Of a stretch of 64,000 nt of DNA, positions 12,619 through 19,290 are shown piece after piece; position 1 is the first letter of the stretch, and the number at the start of each line of letters is the position of its first letter. The DNA is from Alviniconcha marisindica. Taxonomy: Eukaryota; Mollusca; Gastropoda; Provannidae. The stretch spans positions 1,013,501 through 1,077,500 of the forward strand of contig JABMCL010003715.1 in assembly GCA_018857735.1 (NCBI GenBank). The letters run 5' to 3'. The position numbers were made by a program, and so were the translations under genes. Below the pieces are notes generated by a model, which was given only the letters and a program-made list of their open reading frames with translations, had not been told where the DNA came from and did not search any database.

Positions 12619-15600
12619 ACTTCTGTGACATGGCAGGCTGGTTGTTACTGTTGTTCTAGAGACAGTAGTAACAGGGAGATGAGATGATAGGTAGGATGAG
12701 ATCAAACTGCGTATGTGATAGGATGAGAGAGAGCGGACATGATAGCACCGCACGCAGAGGGGCCGTTCACTCACCATTCTGCCCTGTCAACAGGATATAC
12801 TCAAGTCCCCAACCTCCCCTCCAACTCCGTCCAGCCCCGCTTCTCCTACCAAAGAGTTCCGCAGTGCCCTGGGCCCCATGGACAAGTCGTCTGGGGACAA
12901 GACGTCCCTCCAGCCGCGCCTGTCCGGGACGGGGCTGGCCCCTGTGGTTGAAACGCCCAGCGGAAAGTCTGTGCGACCAGAACCCGAGTCGACCTCCTCG
13001 ACCACAAAAGTTGCACCTCAGATTTCCTCCATTCTGAAGGAGAGGGGCAGCTCCAGAAGGAATAGCGCCATCAGGTAAGAAGAGACGGTGCCGTTAGATG
13101 AGAGATAAGAGACAGTGCCTTTAGGTGAGAGATGAGAGACAGTGCCGTCAGGTAAGAGACAGTGCCATCAGGGAAGAAATGAGAGACGGTGCTGTCAGGT
13201 GAGAGACGAGAAATGGTGCCATCAGGTTAGACAGAGACGCTGCCATCAGGTGAGAAATGAGAGTGTGCCAGCAGGTGAGAGATGGTGCTAGCAGTATATA
13301 TGGACGTGTGTGTGAAAGAGTGTGGAAGCAGTTTGCATCTGAGCAAGTGTATCCCTTTAAATGTAGGGATGGGTGTGTTTGCAAATGTCTCTGTAAAATT
13401 GAATCCATGGTTAAATACTGTAAAAGTGTTTTTTGTTGTTGTTTTTTAAGGAAGAAGAGATTGTTTGATTTTGAAAAGATTGGTTTTTTTTCTTTTTCTT
13501 GTTGAAAATTGTTTAACTTTTTCTTTTATCGTTTAATATTTCTGCCCACACATTTAAAACTGTTGCTGTACTGTGCCTATGGCCGTAGCTGTGTGTACTT
13601 TGACAGTGAGATGGAGCGCAAGGACAGCTCTGGCAAAGACCCCCTGTCCACCCTGGCCAAGCAGATGGGGGGGTCCAAGCGCAATGCTCTCCTCAAGTGG
13701 TGTCAGCAGAAAACCATCTCGTACACTGTGAGTGCCCGCGTTTCTGTGATTCAGCCTCCGTTCATGACCCCCCGACTCTTGTATCTCTTCCTTCTCTTTC
13801 TTGTTCCAATGCCTCAAGTCTAGGGCATCTGTGTGTAGTGGGAACATTTGTTGTTGTAATGTTCCCCAGCCGAGAGTTGGGGGTGGGGGGTGGGGGGTGC
13901 ACAGTATGTGCAATTGTACATTGAAAAATGCATTTCATTGGGTGAGAGGATTGGGTGTGTGACCTTTGATTTTTTGTTTATTAACCCTGCCACATGGGTA
14001 GCCACACACCATCTTCAGAGGATTATCTGGATGCTTATCGAGGCTGAAAATAATCCCCAAATAACTATGCGGGGCCTAAAGACCATTTTTATGTAGCCTT
14101 GGTGGTCTTGCTGGTGTGAATGTGTTGTGGCACAGCCCAAGACATGGGGAGTAATGGGGGGGGGGGGGGGGGGGATGAGGTGGCCAAGAGGACAGTGAGT
14201 ATTTCGTGCAGTGGAAATAAAACATTCAGTCTTCACAAGACCCTGGCCCATACCTGTACTTTGTCTTTCAGTCTGGCGGGATTAAACGTCTAATCCCTCA
14301 GATAAGGATAAAAAAAAGCAAGCTGGATTCATGTGACTATGGTCACCAACATAAATGATTCCCAGGCAGTTAGAAATAAAGAATAGCGGATGCTTCCCTC
14401 ATTCCTTTAACAAAATTTAGAGATGTTCCTTGTTGAATCACAGTCAGTAAACTCTGAAACACTGCCAAGCAAAAGGATGTTGCTTAGCACTCAAAAGATA
14501 TCACACAAACAGAACGTAACCTGAATTGTCAGTGGTCACGCACCTGGCACTGGAGTAAATACAGGGTACATAGATTGTAATGTACGTCCTGAAACATCAT
14601 ACCCGCACACTGTTAGGACAGAGATGGGTAGGTGTTGCTAACCCAGGTAAGGTATGACAGTCACAGTAAGTGATATAGATTGTAAAGTACACCCTGAAAC
14701 ATCACCCACACACACACCCACTGTTAGGACAGAGATGGGTAGGTGTTGCTAACCCAGGTAAGGTATGACAGTCACAGTAAGTGATATAGATTGTAAAGTA
14801 CACCCTGAAACATCACACACACACACACACATTGTTAGGACAGAGTAGGGTAGGTGTTGCTAACCCAGGTAAGGTATGACAGTCACAGTAAGTGATAACC
14901 AGGTAAGGCAGCTTGAGTTTCTCTGGAGGGATTATCAGCTTAACATAATTATAGGCAATGAGATGTGAAACAGAATGAGATGTAGAGGGCTTATGTAAAA
15001 TCTCAGTTACTGTAGGCAGTATGTCTTTGGTGTGCCTTTCAGGGGCTGATTAGCTCCCTTTGTTAATTTCGTGAAAGGCAGAAGCTGCTGAATTGTATCA
15101 TGAGAGAAGAATGTTCCCCAGGTGCATATATGTGTGTGTTGGGGAGAGGGGGAGGGGGGATAACTGTGAGAAAGAAAATGCACAAAATAAAATAAAGCTT
15201 ACATAATATATATATTATGTGCATGTCTCAGTTGCAAATCCTTCCATGTAGTATCTGCTTTTTGTATACTAAGTTACTATTCTTCCAGTCTCAAAGTAGT
15301 TAGTGCAACAATACAAAATGACAAGCGGACTTCGAGGTTAATGTGATAAATGTTTACAACAATTATTTCATGGATTTGAACATCACTCTTTCAAGCATGA
15401 TACTCTCAAGGCTTTTTTTCTTCTTCTTTTTTTCACCTTCTCCCCATAGATGATTTTTCTTGATGGATAGTAGGTGTTTATTTATCTCCATGTGTTGTGA
15501 GCTTGGTGTGTTGTGGTTTTCAGGGAGTAGATATCACCAACTTCAGCAGTAGCTGGAATGATGGCTTGGCATTTTGTGCCCTCATGCATAGCTACCTGCC

Positions 15601-18194
15601 GGAGAAGATACCGTACAACACTCTGTCTAGTGCTGATAAGGTGAGCGTTGGTAACGGTACAATTAATAATCTGTCTAGTGCTGGTAAGGTCAGTGTTGGC
15701 AACAGTACAGTTAATACTCTGACTAGTGCTGATAAGGTGAGTGTTGACAACAGTGCAATTAATACTGTAGTGCTGATAAGGTCAGTGTTGATGACAGTAC
15801 AACTAATACTCTGTCTAGTGCTGGTAAGGTCAGTGTTGGCAACAGTACAGTTAATACTATGACTAGTACTGATAAGGTGAGTGTTGACAACAGTGCAATT
15901 AATACTGTAGTGCTGATAAGGTCAGTGTTGATGACAGTACAATTAATACTCTGTCAGCTGGTAAGGTCAGTGTTGGCAACAGTACAATTAATACTGTCTA
16001 GTGCTGATAAGGTCAGTGTTGATGACAGTACAATTAATAGTCTAGTGCTGAAAAGGTCAGTGTTGACGACAGTACAACACTCTGTCTAGTGCTAATAAGG
16101 TCAGTGTTGATGAGGGATGTAGACTGATAAAGTGGTAACTCAGTACAGTATTCTGTCCACTGAGGACAAGCCCAGGAGGGATATATATATATATATGTTG
16201 GTGGACTTGAACTTGGAAATACCCACCTGGTTTTGCTCTGAACACTACTTCTTTCCGTTTCATCTTGTTACTCTGATTAAACATCTGGCTGTAACCACCC
16301 CGTACAGTGCAAACATAAACAAGTAAATGAATATATTAGTAGGGGGAAATGAGTAAATGCGTAAATGAGTAGAGGCATAAACAATGAGGAAAAAGTGAAG
16401 GAAACATTTTGGTAGGTTGTTGTCGGAGGCAGTCCAGAGCCAGTTCCTTTGTACTTGACACTGTGACAGCATCTTCACTCTCCAACCTTGTGTGCATCAT
16501 GTTAAACATGGTATGTTCCCTGGGATGCCCTTGCGTTGGTGGCTTCATTACAGTGTTTCATGGGCAGACACTTAAAATCCTCTGCTCAGGTCTGGGAACA
16601 GCAAGCGATCTTTGCGTGGGGCACTGCTCAGAAATATACAGAACAGAATGATGCAGCCTATGCATACATACATTCTCAAGATTCTCTTTGATTTTTTTTT
16701 GTTACCATTGTCTAGAATGCTTCCTCAGCTTGTTACCACTGGGTGTCATGAGTGTCTTGTTTTCCAGCGCAAGAATTTCACACTGGCCTTCTCAGCTGCT
16801 GAAAGCGTTGGCATCCCCTCCAGCTTGGTGAGTGGCCTTGGGTTTTCTCACAGAATGTTGTTTGTGACGTTTTGATTGGCGGAAGCTGCTTGGGTGACCG
16901 GCAGGCAGCCCAGCACCCTCTTACGATTTTGCCGTCACCACATGGACACAGTCACTGCCCACCAGGTTAAACACATTTTTTGGTCAAGAGCCCCTAAGCG
17001 CTTCACAATGGCAGCTATACAGCACTGTTCTCTGCTTTGGAGCAGACCCATTGTGCTGCAGTCATTTGCAACTGTGATTAAATGACTGTAGCTTTCCACG
17101 CCTCTTTTTGAATATCCACTAAGTGGTGTACTTCCAGCGCTGTTCAACCACATATTGCCTTCTCCTGCAAGTTGGTTAATGGTGTCAGTCACATATTGCT
17201 CCCACCCAAAGTGTATCAGTAAGATTTCACTATGCCAGACAGCTAGCCTCTGAAACCAGCCCCAGTCTCACTGCAGTCCATTGTATTCAAAGCCACATAC
17301 GTAGGGCGCATGTGTGTTCAGCTGCAGCCCCCTGTTGGGCGGAATTACGGGGGGTTATGGGGGGGACAGAGACCGTAAGAGTCGGCAAAAAAAATTGACC
17401 CTGGAGATCAAACCTACGACCTTTCAATTGCAAGTCTGGCATTCAGTGACTGAGCTGTCTCTGCTCCTCTAAACTGAATGGGGTCATTGTGACTGGCACT
17501 CACCAGACAAACCGTGCTCTCTGCGAGTCTCTCTTACTGGGACCCTGCTTTAGACTTCGGTCCATGTTTAACGAAAAGTTCAGACTCCAAGTTGTTTAAA
17601 ATCTCTGAACAGTTGTCTGCTGCTGACAGTGTGTGCACAGAGGGTGTTTGTAAGAACACAGGGTGAAATTTGGCTGTAGGTATTGCTTACAAATTTTAAG
17701 TTAATAGTCCATGTGATTGTGACAGTCACATGTCTTGTGTTACCTTCCCCTTACGTTTCTGTCTGATGATCTGTGTGGTTGACTGGGTGTTGAATGCAAA
17801 ATGTCGGTCTTCTGTTGTCCTTGTACATTAAATGTCAACCACATATTGCCTTCTCCTGCAAGTTGGTTAATGGTGTCAGTCACATATTGCTCCCACCCAA
17901 AGTGTATCAGTAAGATTTCACTATGCCAGACAGCTAGCCTCTGAAACCAGCCCCAGTCGCACTGCAGTCCATTGTCTGAGCAGCTGAAGGTGAAGTGTGT
18001 AAATGTGGAGGGAAACGCATGCACTGATGTTGCTTACGATCTCCATGTTCTCCATGTTCCAGAACCTGAACGACATGGTGGCCATGGAGCGGCCAGACTG
18101 GCAGGCCGTGATGACCTACGTCACCAGCATCTACAAACACTTTGAGGTGGACACTAAGCAGGCTCCTTGCCCGTCACCGTCTCCTTCATCCTAG
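787..18194 (+). CDS. SPECC1L: Cytospin-A / SPECC1L-like cytoskeletal cross-linker, whole gene (17 coding exons)
   Basis: The joined exons give about 1173 residues (human cytospin-A is 1117). Order: Ser/Thr/Ala-rich N-terminus (1-220), coiled coils (about 230-310, 460-830), a Ser/Pro-rich linker (about 850-1030), then a CH domain (about 1040-1160) with the family signatures [28 protein letters not shown] and [17 protein letters not shown] and [11 protein letters not shown] also match the family. In vertebrates the family cross-links actin and microtubules in the cytoplasm and acts in adhesion and cell migration; that role is transferred, not seen. All introns are GT-AG and the phases join without a break. 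The start at 787 is chosen because the residues after it (MRKQEK) resemble the start of the human protein. An in-frame ATG at 733 lies upstream of the likely splice acceptor. Odd points: a C-terminal tail of about 15 residues beyond the usual end, and many exon edges copied into neighbouring introns. Confidence 0.95.
1632..1841 (+). CDS. SPECC1L: Cytospin exon 2 (residues 152-221)
   Basis: It starts after TATGCTGCAG and ends at AAG before GTGGGT; 210 nt, phase 0 on both sides. Encodes a Lys/Ser-rich stretch beginning [10 protein letters not shown] with repeated SxxS and KSxxSxK patterns ([17 protein letters not shown]). No fold is apparent; it is probably disordered like the matching region of vertebrate cytospins. 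Confidence 0.85.
1842..2060 (+). repeat. Degenerate repeats of the exon 2 donor context
   Basis: The exon 2 end and intron start (GCAGAACGTCAGCAAGGTGG, then GTCAGAGAGGTGAACTC) recur about three times, near 1900, 1955 and 2005, with ACAGAATGTC and GTCAGRGGGTGAACTC. Confidence 0.75.
2945..3770 (+). repeat. About 60-bp minisatellite before exon 3
   Basis: About 13 units with CACAAGTCAGAAACCCAGG, CCTCTTTCCATAC and TTTGTGGTTGTTTTACAC. The long open frames across it on both strands come from the repeat, not from a gene. It ends 30 nt before the exon 3 acceptor. A unit near 3376 shares CAGGACAAGTC with the exon border. Confidence 0.9.
3800..4011 (+). CDS. SPECC1L: Cytospin exon 3 (residues 222-291), first coiled coil
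   Basis: Acceptor CTGTTTCAG, donor GTAGTG, 212 nt, ends in phase 2. Encodes [18 protein letters not shown] followed by heptads such as [18 protein letters not shown], a clear start of coiled coil. It matches the family segment before the QEQNTAIREEL region of human cytospin. Confidence 0.9.
4012..4520 (+). repeat. Three tandem units of about 180 bp with CA tracts
   Basis: GGTATTCTGTTCTTTTCACC starts units near 4062, 4260 and 4431. Each continues to a GTGCTAATAATAGTTGTG block and is separated by CA-rich sequence. Lies in intron 3. Confidence 0.85.
4521..5042. other. Intron 3 remainder
   Basis: AT-rich, with poly-A and poly-T patches near 4690-4740, a GT patch near 4990-5030 and the exon 4 acceptor. 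No gene seen. Confidence 0.5.
5043..5272 (+). CDS. SPECC1L: Cytospin exon 4 (residues 292-368)
   Basis: Acceptor GCTATTTCAG; the first base completes an Arg codon from exon 3. The coiled coil continues ([19 protein letters not shown]), then [16 protein letters not shown], which aligns with NALGFSLEQRLDNSEKL of the human protein. A Ser-rich stretch follows. Donor GTGAGG, phase 1. Confidence 0.92.
5298..5322 (+). repeat. Poly-G tract
   Basis: About 25 G in a row in intron 4. The length is likely unreliable. Confidence 0.9.
5770..5985 (+). repeat. 44-bp array ending in the exon 5 acceptor
   Basis: Five units with CAGATTGGAACATTGTCTAC and AGCATGCCTCCATCCGCTTG. The last unit runs straight into CTTGTTCCAG, the real acceptor; the others have CTTGGTCACAG at the same place. 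Confidence 0.92.
6001..6300 (+). CDS. SPECC1L: Cytospin exon 5 (residues 369-468), family signature exon
   Basis: Acceptor CTTGTTCCAG, donor GTAAGG, 300 nt, phase 1 on both sides. Encodes a Ser-rich stretch ([15 protein letters not shown]), then [17 protein letters not shown] and [11 protein letters not shown], nearly identical to the vertebrate family. Both borders touch minisatellite arrays: a 44-bp array ending in the acceptor and a G-rich array starting at the donor. Confidence 0.95.
6301..7395 (+). repeat. G-rich minisatellite starting at the exon 5 donor
   Basis: About 40 units of 21-33 bp built on GATGAAGGTTGGGACTGTGG plus GTGGTG. The first unit contains the real donor GTAAGG. Strand-asymmetric: almost no C on the + strand. 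The antisense His/Thr-rich open frames are repeat artefacts. Confidence 0.93.
7437..7695 (+). repeat. CA microsatellites
   Basis: CA tracts at 7437-7465 and 7593-7695 in intron 5, between the minisatellite and exon 6. Confidence 0.9.
7839..7960 (+). CDS. SPECC1L: Cytospin exon 6 (residues 469-509)
   Basis: Acceptor CTTTCTCCAG, donor GTTGGT, 122 nt, entering in phase 1 and leaving in phase 0. Encodes [20 protein letters not shown] and [14 protein letters not shown], matching the family segment with MESLCQQSDKLE. Coiled coil. Confidence 0.93.
8214..8268 (+). repeat. TA microsatellite
   Basis: About 26 TA units in intron 6. Confidence 0.93.
8458..8667 (+). CDS. SPECC1L: Cytospin exon 7 (residues 510-579)
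   Basis: Acceptor TTCATTCCGCAAG, donor GTAGGT, 210 nt, phase 0. Encodes coiled coil starting [20 protein letters not shown] and ending ESLQDKIQ. The human segment here (YFRSLLDEHHISY) is only loosely similar, so this is one of the more diverged stretches. Confidence 0.88.
9012..9152 (+). CDS. SPECC1L: Cytospin exon 8 (residues 580-626)
   Basis: Acceptor GATGGTTGCAG, donor GTCAGT, 141 nt, phase 0. Coiled coil [19 protein letters not shown], then [20 protein letters not shown], which aligns with SDQIEMNRLKAQLENEKQK of human cytospin-A. Confidence 0.92.
9659..9847 (+). CDS. SPECC1L: Cytospin exon 9 (residues 627-689)
   Basis: Acceptor TGTGCGCCAG, donor GTAGCC, 189 nt, phase 0. Coiled coil starting [29 protein letters not shown] and [15 protein letters not shown] align with the DLLESVRLDKEKAE region of the family. 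Confidence 0.92.
9885..10390 (+). repeat. Pyrimidine-rich minisatellite in intron 9
   Basis: Degenerate units with CCATCTCTCTGACACCTCT and GCTATTCATCTAACA. A CCTGATATAACTG and GGTTGACTGGGCATTAAA fragment of a dispersed element interrupts it near 10168. Confidence 0.8.
10472..10645 (+). CDS. SPECC1L: Cytospin exon 10 (residues 690-747)
   Basis: Acceptor CTGTTCACCAG, donor GTAGGC, 174 nt, phase 0. Coiled coil [20 protein letters not shown] ending DEKKTYSAK. Two further copies of the donor context lie within about 105 nt of the intron. Confidence 0.9.
10646..10760 (+). repeat. Two extra copies of the exon 10 donor context
   Basis: The real donor is GTGCAAAG|GTAGGC at 10646. Copies are CTGCAAAG|GTGGGC at 10702 and GTGTAAAG|GTAGGC at 10750. 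Confidence 0.7.
11107..11466 (+). CDS. SPECC1L: Cytospin exon 11 (residues 748-867)
   Basis: Acceptor CTATCCCCCAG, donor GTGGGT, 360 nt, phase 0. It holds [20 protein letters not shown] followed by ANDFRAE, one of the best conserved parts of the family (human [20 protein letters not shown]). It ends in a Ser-rich stretch ([18 protein letters not shown]). End of the long coiled coil. Confidence 0.95.
12115..12324 (+). CDS. SPECC1L: Cytospin exon 12 (residues 868-937)
   Basis: Acceptor GCTTGTTCAG, donor GTAGGG, 210 nt, phase 0. Encodes [14 protein letters not shown], then [12 protein letters not shown], matching the family motif VKTLIKSFD, then a Ser/Thr-rich stretch with [10 protein letters not shown], which looks like a kinase-target linker. 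Confidence 0.92.
12347..12383 (+). repeat. Poly-G tract
   Basis: About 37 G in a row, 22 nt after the exon 12 donor. Confidence 0.9.
12557..12617 (+). repeat. CT microsatellite
   Basis: About 30 TC units in intron 12. Confidence 0.93.
12794..13074 (+). CDS. SPECC1L: Cytospin exon 13 (residues 938-1030), Ser/Pro linker
   Basis: Acceptor CCTGTCAACAG, donor GTAAGA, 281 nt, ends in phase 2. Encodes a Pro/Ser-rich linker ([18 protein letters not shown]) with several SP and TP sites, before the CH domain. Low conservation is expected here. The donor is followed by eight copies of its own context. Confidence 0.88.
13075..13285 (+). repeat. Array of exon 13 donor copies
   Basis: After the real donor (CCATCAG|GTAAGA at 13075) come eight units of about 25 bp with the same context. 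Intact GTNAGA sites are at 13125, 13152, 13199, 13226, 13250 and 13275; two units (near 13099 and 13171) have lost the GT. Confidence 0.88.
13300..13600. other. Intron 13 remainder
   Basis: T-rich unique sequence leading to the exon 14 acceptor; nothing recognised. Confidence 0.4.
13607..13727 (+). CDS. SPECC1L: Cytospin exon 14 (residues 1031-1071), start of CH domain
   Basis: Encodes [20 protein letters not shown], then [20 protein letters not shown], the first helix of the CH domain. Donor GTGAGT, phase 0. The start is uncertain: an acceptor at 13606 (TTTGACAG) fits the family length, but one at 13588 (GGCCGTAG) is also in frame and would add six residues. Confidence 0.9.
14540..14905 (+). 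repeat. Three tandem units of about 118 bp with donor-like motifs
   Basis: Units contain GATTGTAAAGTACACCCTGA, TGTTAGGACAGAG and AACCCAGGTAAGGTATG. The last motif is a near-perfect splice donor consensus although no exon is seen nearby. Confidence 0.85.
15524..15640 (+). CDS. SPECC1L: Cytospin exon 15 (residues 1072-1110), CH domain core
   Basis: Acceptor TGTGGTTTTCAG, donor GTGAGC, 117 nt, phase 0. Encodes [20 protein letters not shown] and [16 protein letters not shown], the actin-binding CH core motif of the family. Ten further copies of the donor context follow in the intron. The first two would extend the exon in frame by 16 and 32 residues. Confidence 0.95.
15641..16110 (+). repeat. 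Array of exon 15 donor copies
   Basis: Ten units of about 45-48 bp copy the exon end and donor (TCTAGTGCTGATAAG then GTGAGT or GTCAGT). Donor-like GTs lie near 15689, 15737, 15781, 15829, 15877, 15921, 15966, 16012, 16056 and 16100. Confidence 0.92.
16768..16827 (+). CDS. SPECC1L: Cytospin exon 16 (residues 1111-1130)
   Basis: Acceptor TTGTTTTCCAG, donor GTGAGT, 60 nt, phase 0. Encodes [20 protein letters not shown], nearly the same as human [20 protein letters not shown]. CH domain helix. Confidence 0.95.
17085..17475 (-). mobile_element. tRNA-derived SINE, degraded
   Basis: Read on the - strand it starts with a tRNA-like head near 17470: an A-box-like ACAGCTCAGTCACTGA and a B-box-like GTAGGTTTGATCTC. 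It ends near 17110 in AGTGGATATTCAAAAAGAG. The same parts in the same order recur at 52.6-53.03 kb on the same strand. Confidence 0.7.
17825..17965 (+). repeat. Duplicate of 17143-17275
   Basis: A near-identical copy of about 135 bp (TCAACCACATATTGCCTTCT ... CTGCAGTCCATTGT) in the same orientation, just before the exon 17 acceptor region. Confidence 0.88.
18063..18194 (+). CDS. SPECC1L: Cytospin exon 17 (residues 1131-1173), end of CH domain and stop
   Basis: Acceptor CCATGTTCCAG. Encodes [20 protein letters not shown] and TSIYKHFEV, the last CH helices, then a tail [15 protein letters not shown] and a TAG at 18192. The vertebrate protein stops at the YKYFET position, so the tail is extra. 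The same sequence, stop included, is the seed of the array that follows, so the tail may be a by-product of the repeat. Confidence 0.92.
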   Translation, partial: NLNDMVAMERPDWQAVMTYVTSIYKHFEVDTKQAPCPSPSPSS

Positions 18195-19290
18195 CAAGCC
18201 TCAGGAGGATGGCCTCAAACACACTGAGGTGGACGCTAAACAGGCTGCCCCCCCGCCCTCTTCCCCCACTTCCTCCGCCTTCTGTGTGGAGATCAGGTTG
18301 TCCAACACTTTGAGATGGACATTGAACAAGCCCCCTCCCCCCCCCCCCCCCCCCCCCCAACCCATGCATGGAGTTCAGGTCATCCATCACTTTGACATGG
18401 ACATTGAACAAGGCTCCTCCCTTTCCCTCACCTGCATGGAGATCAGGTCATCCAACACTGTGAGATGGATGTTAAACACGGTTCCCACCACCCTGATATA
18501 ACCGTGCTGGTTGACTGGGCGTAAAACACCAAGTTACCACCACCACCCCTGTCCTCCTGCTGCGTGGAGATCCGGTCATCCAACACTTTGAGATGGACAT
18601 TGAACAAGCCTCCTCCCTTTCTCCCTCCTCCAGGTAACCAACATGGGTCTTGCATCTTCCCTCACTTTGAGGTGGACATTGAACAGGCTCCTCTCCATCT
18701 TCCTCCCCCTAGCAACCAGCGTGGGTGTCACATCGTCAAATACCTTGAGGCGGATGTGAACGAACTCCTCCCTTCCTTCCTCGTCGCAGCCAACATGGCG
18801 ATTCACCTCTTCAAACAACTTGAGGTCAGCGATGGACGAGCTTCTTCACTTCTTCCCCCAGGCAAAAACCAATGTGAACATCACATCTTGAAAGAACTTC
18901 TGGTGGATGCTAGACAAGTTTTGGTTGGTTGTTGAGGTGGATGCGAACAGATTCCTCCCTTCCCTCCTTATAGCTACCAACATAGAGACACGCATCTTCA
19001 TACAACTTAAGGTCAGTGCTGGACAAGCTCCTCCACTTCTTCTCCCTAGCAAAGCCAGCGTGGGGATCACATCTTCAAACACTTTGACGTGCATGCTGAA
19101 AAGGCTTCTTCCCTGCCTCCGTCCATCCTAGCAACCAGCATGGGGTTCACATCTTCAAACACCTTGAGGTGGATGCTGAACACTGAAACAGGCTTCCTGC
19201 TTCTCCCATTTCCTTTCCTGTTCTGAGAAGCCAGCGTGGGGATGACAGTCTTCAGATACTCATTGTGAGGGGGAAGCAATGCTGACGCAT
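18140..19290 (+). repeat. Degenerate array seeded by the last cytospin coding segment and stop
   Basis: About 12 units of roughly 90-110 bp. Each has an AACACTTTGAGGTGGAC, then TGAACAGGCTCCTCC, then a CCTAGCAACCAGC-like block, all derived from the end of exon 17, its TAG included. Units diverge strongly towards 19.3 kb. Confidence 0.85.
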
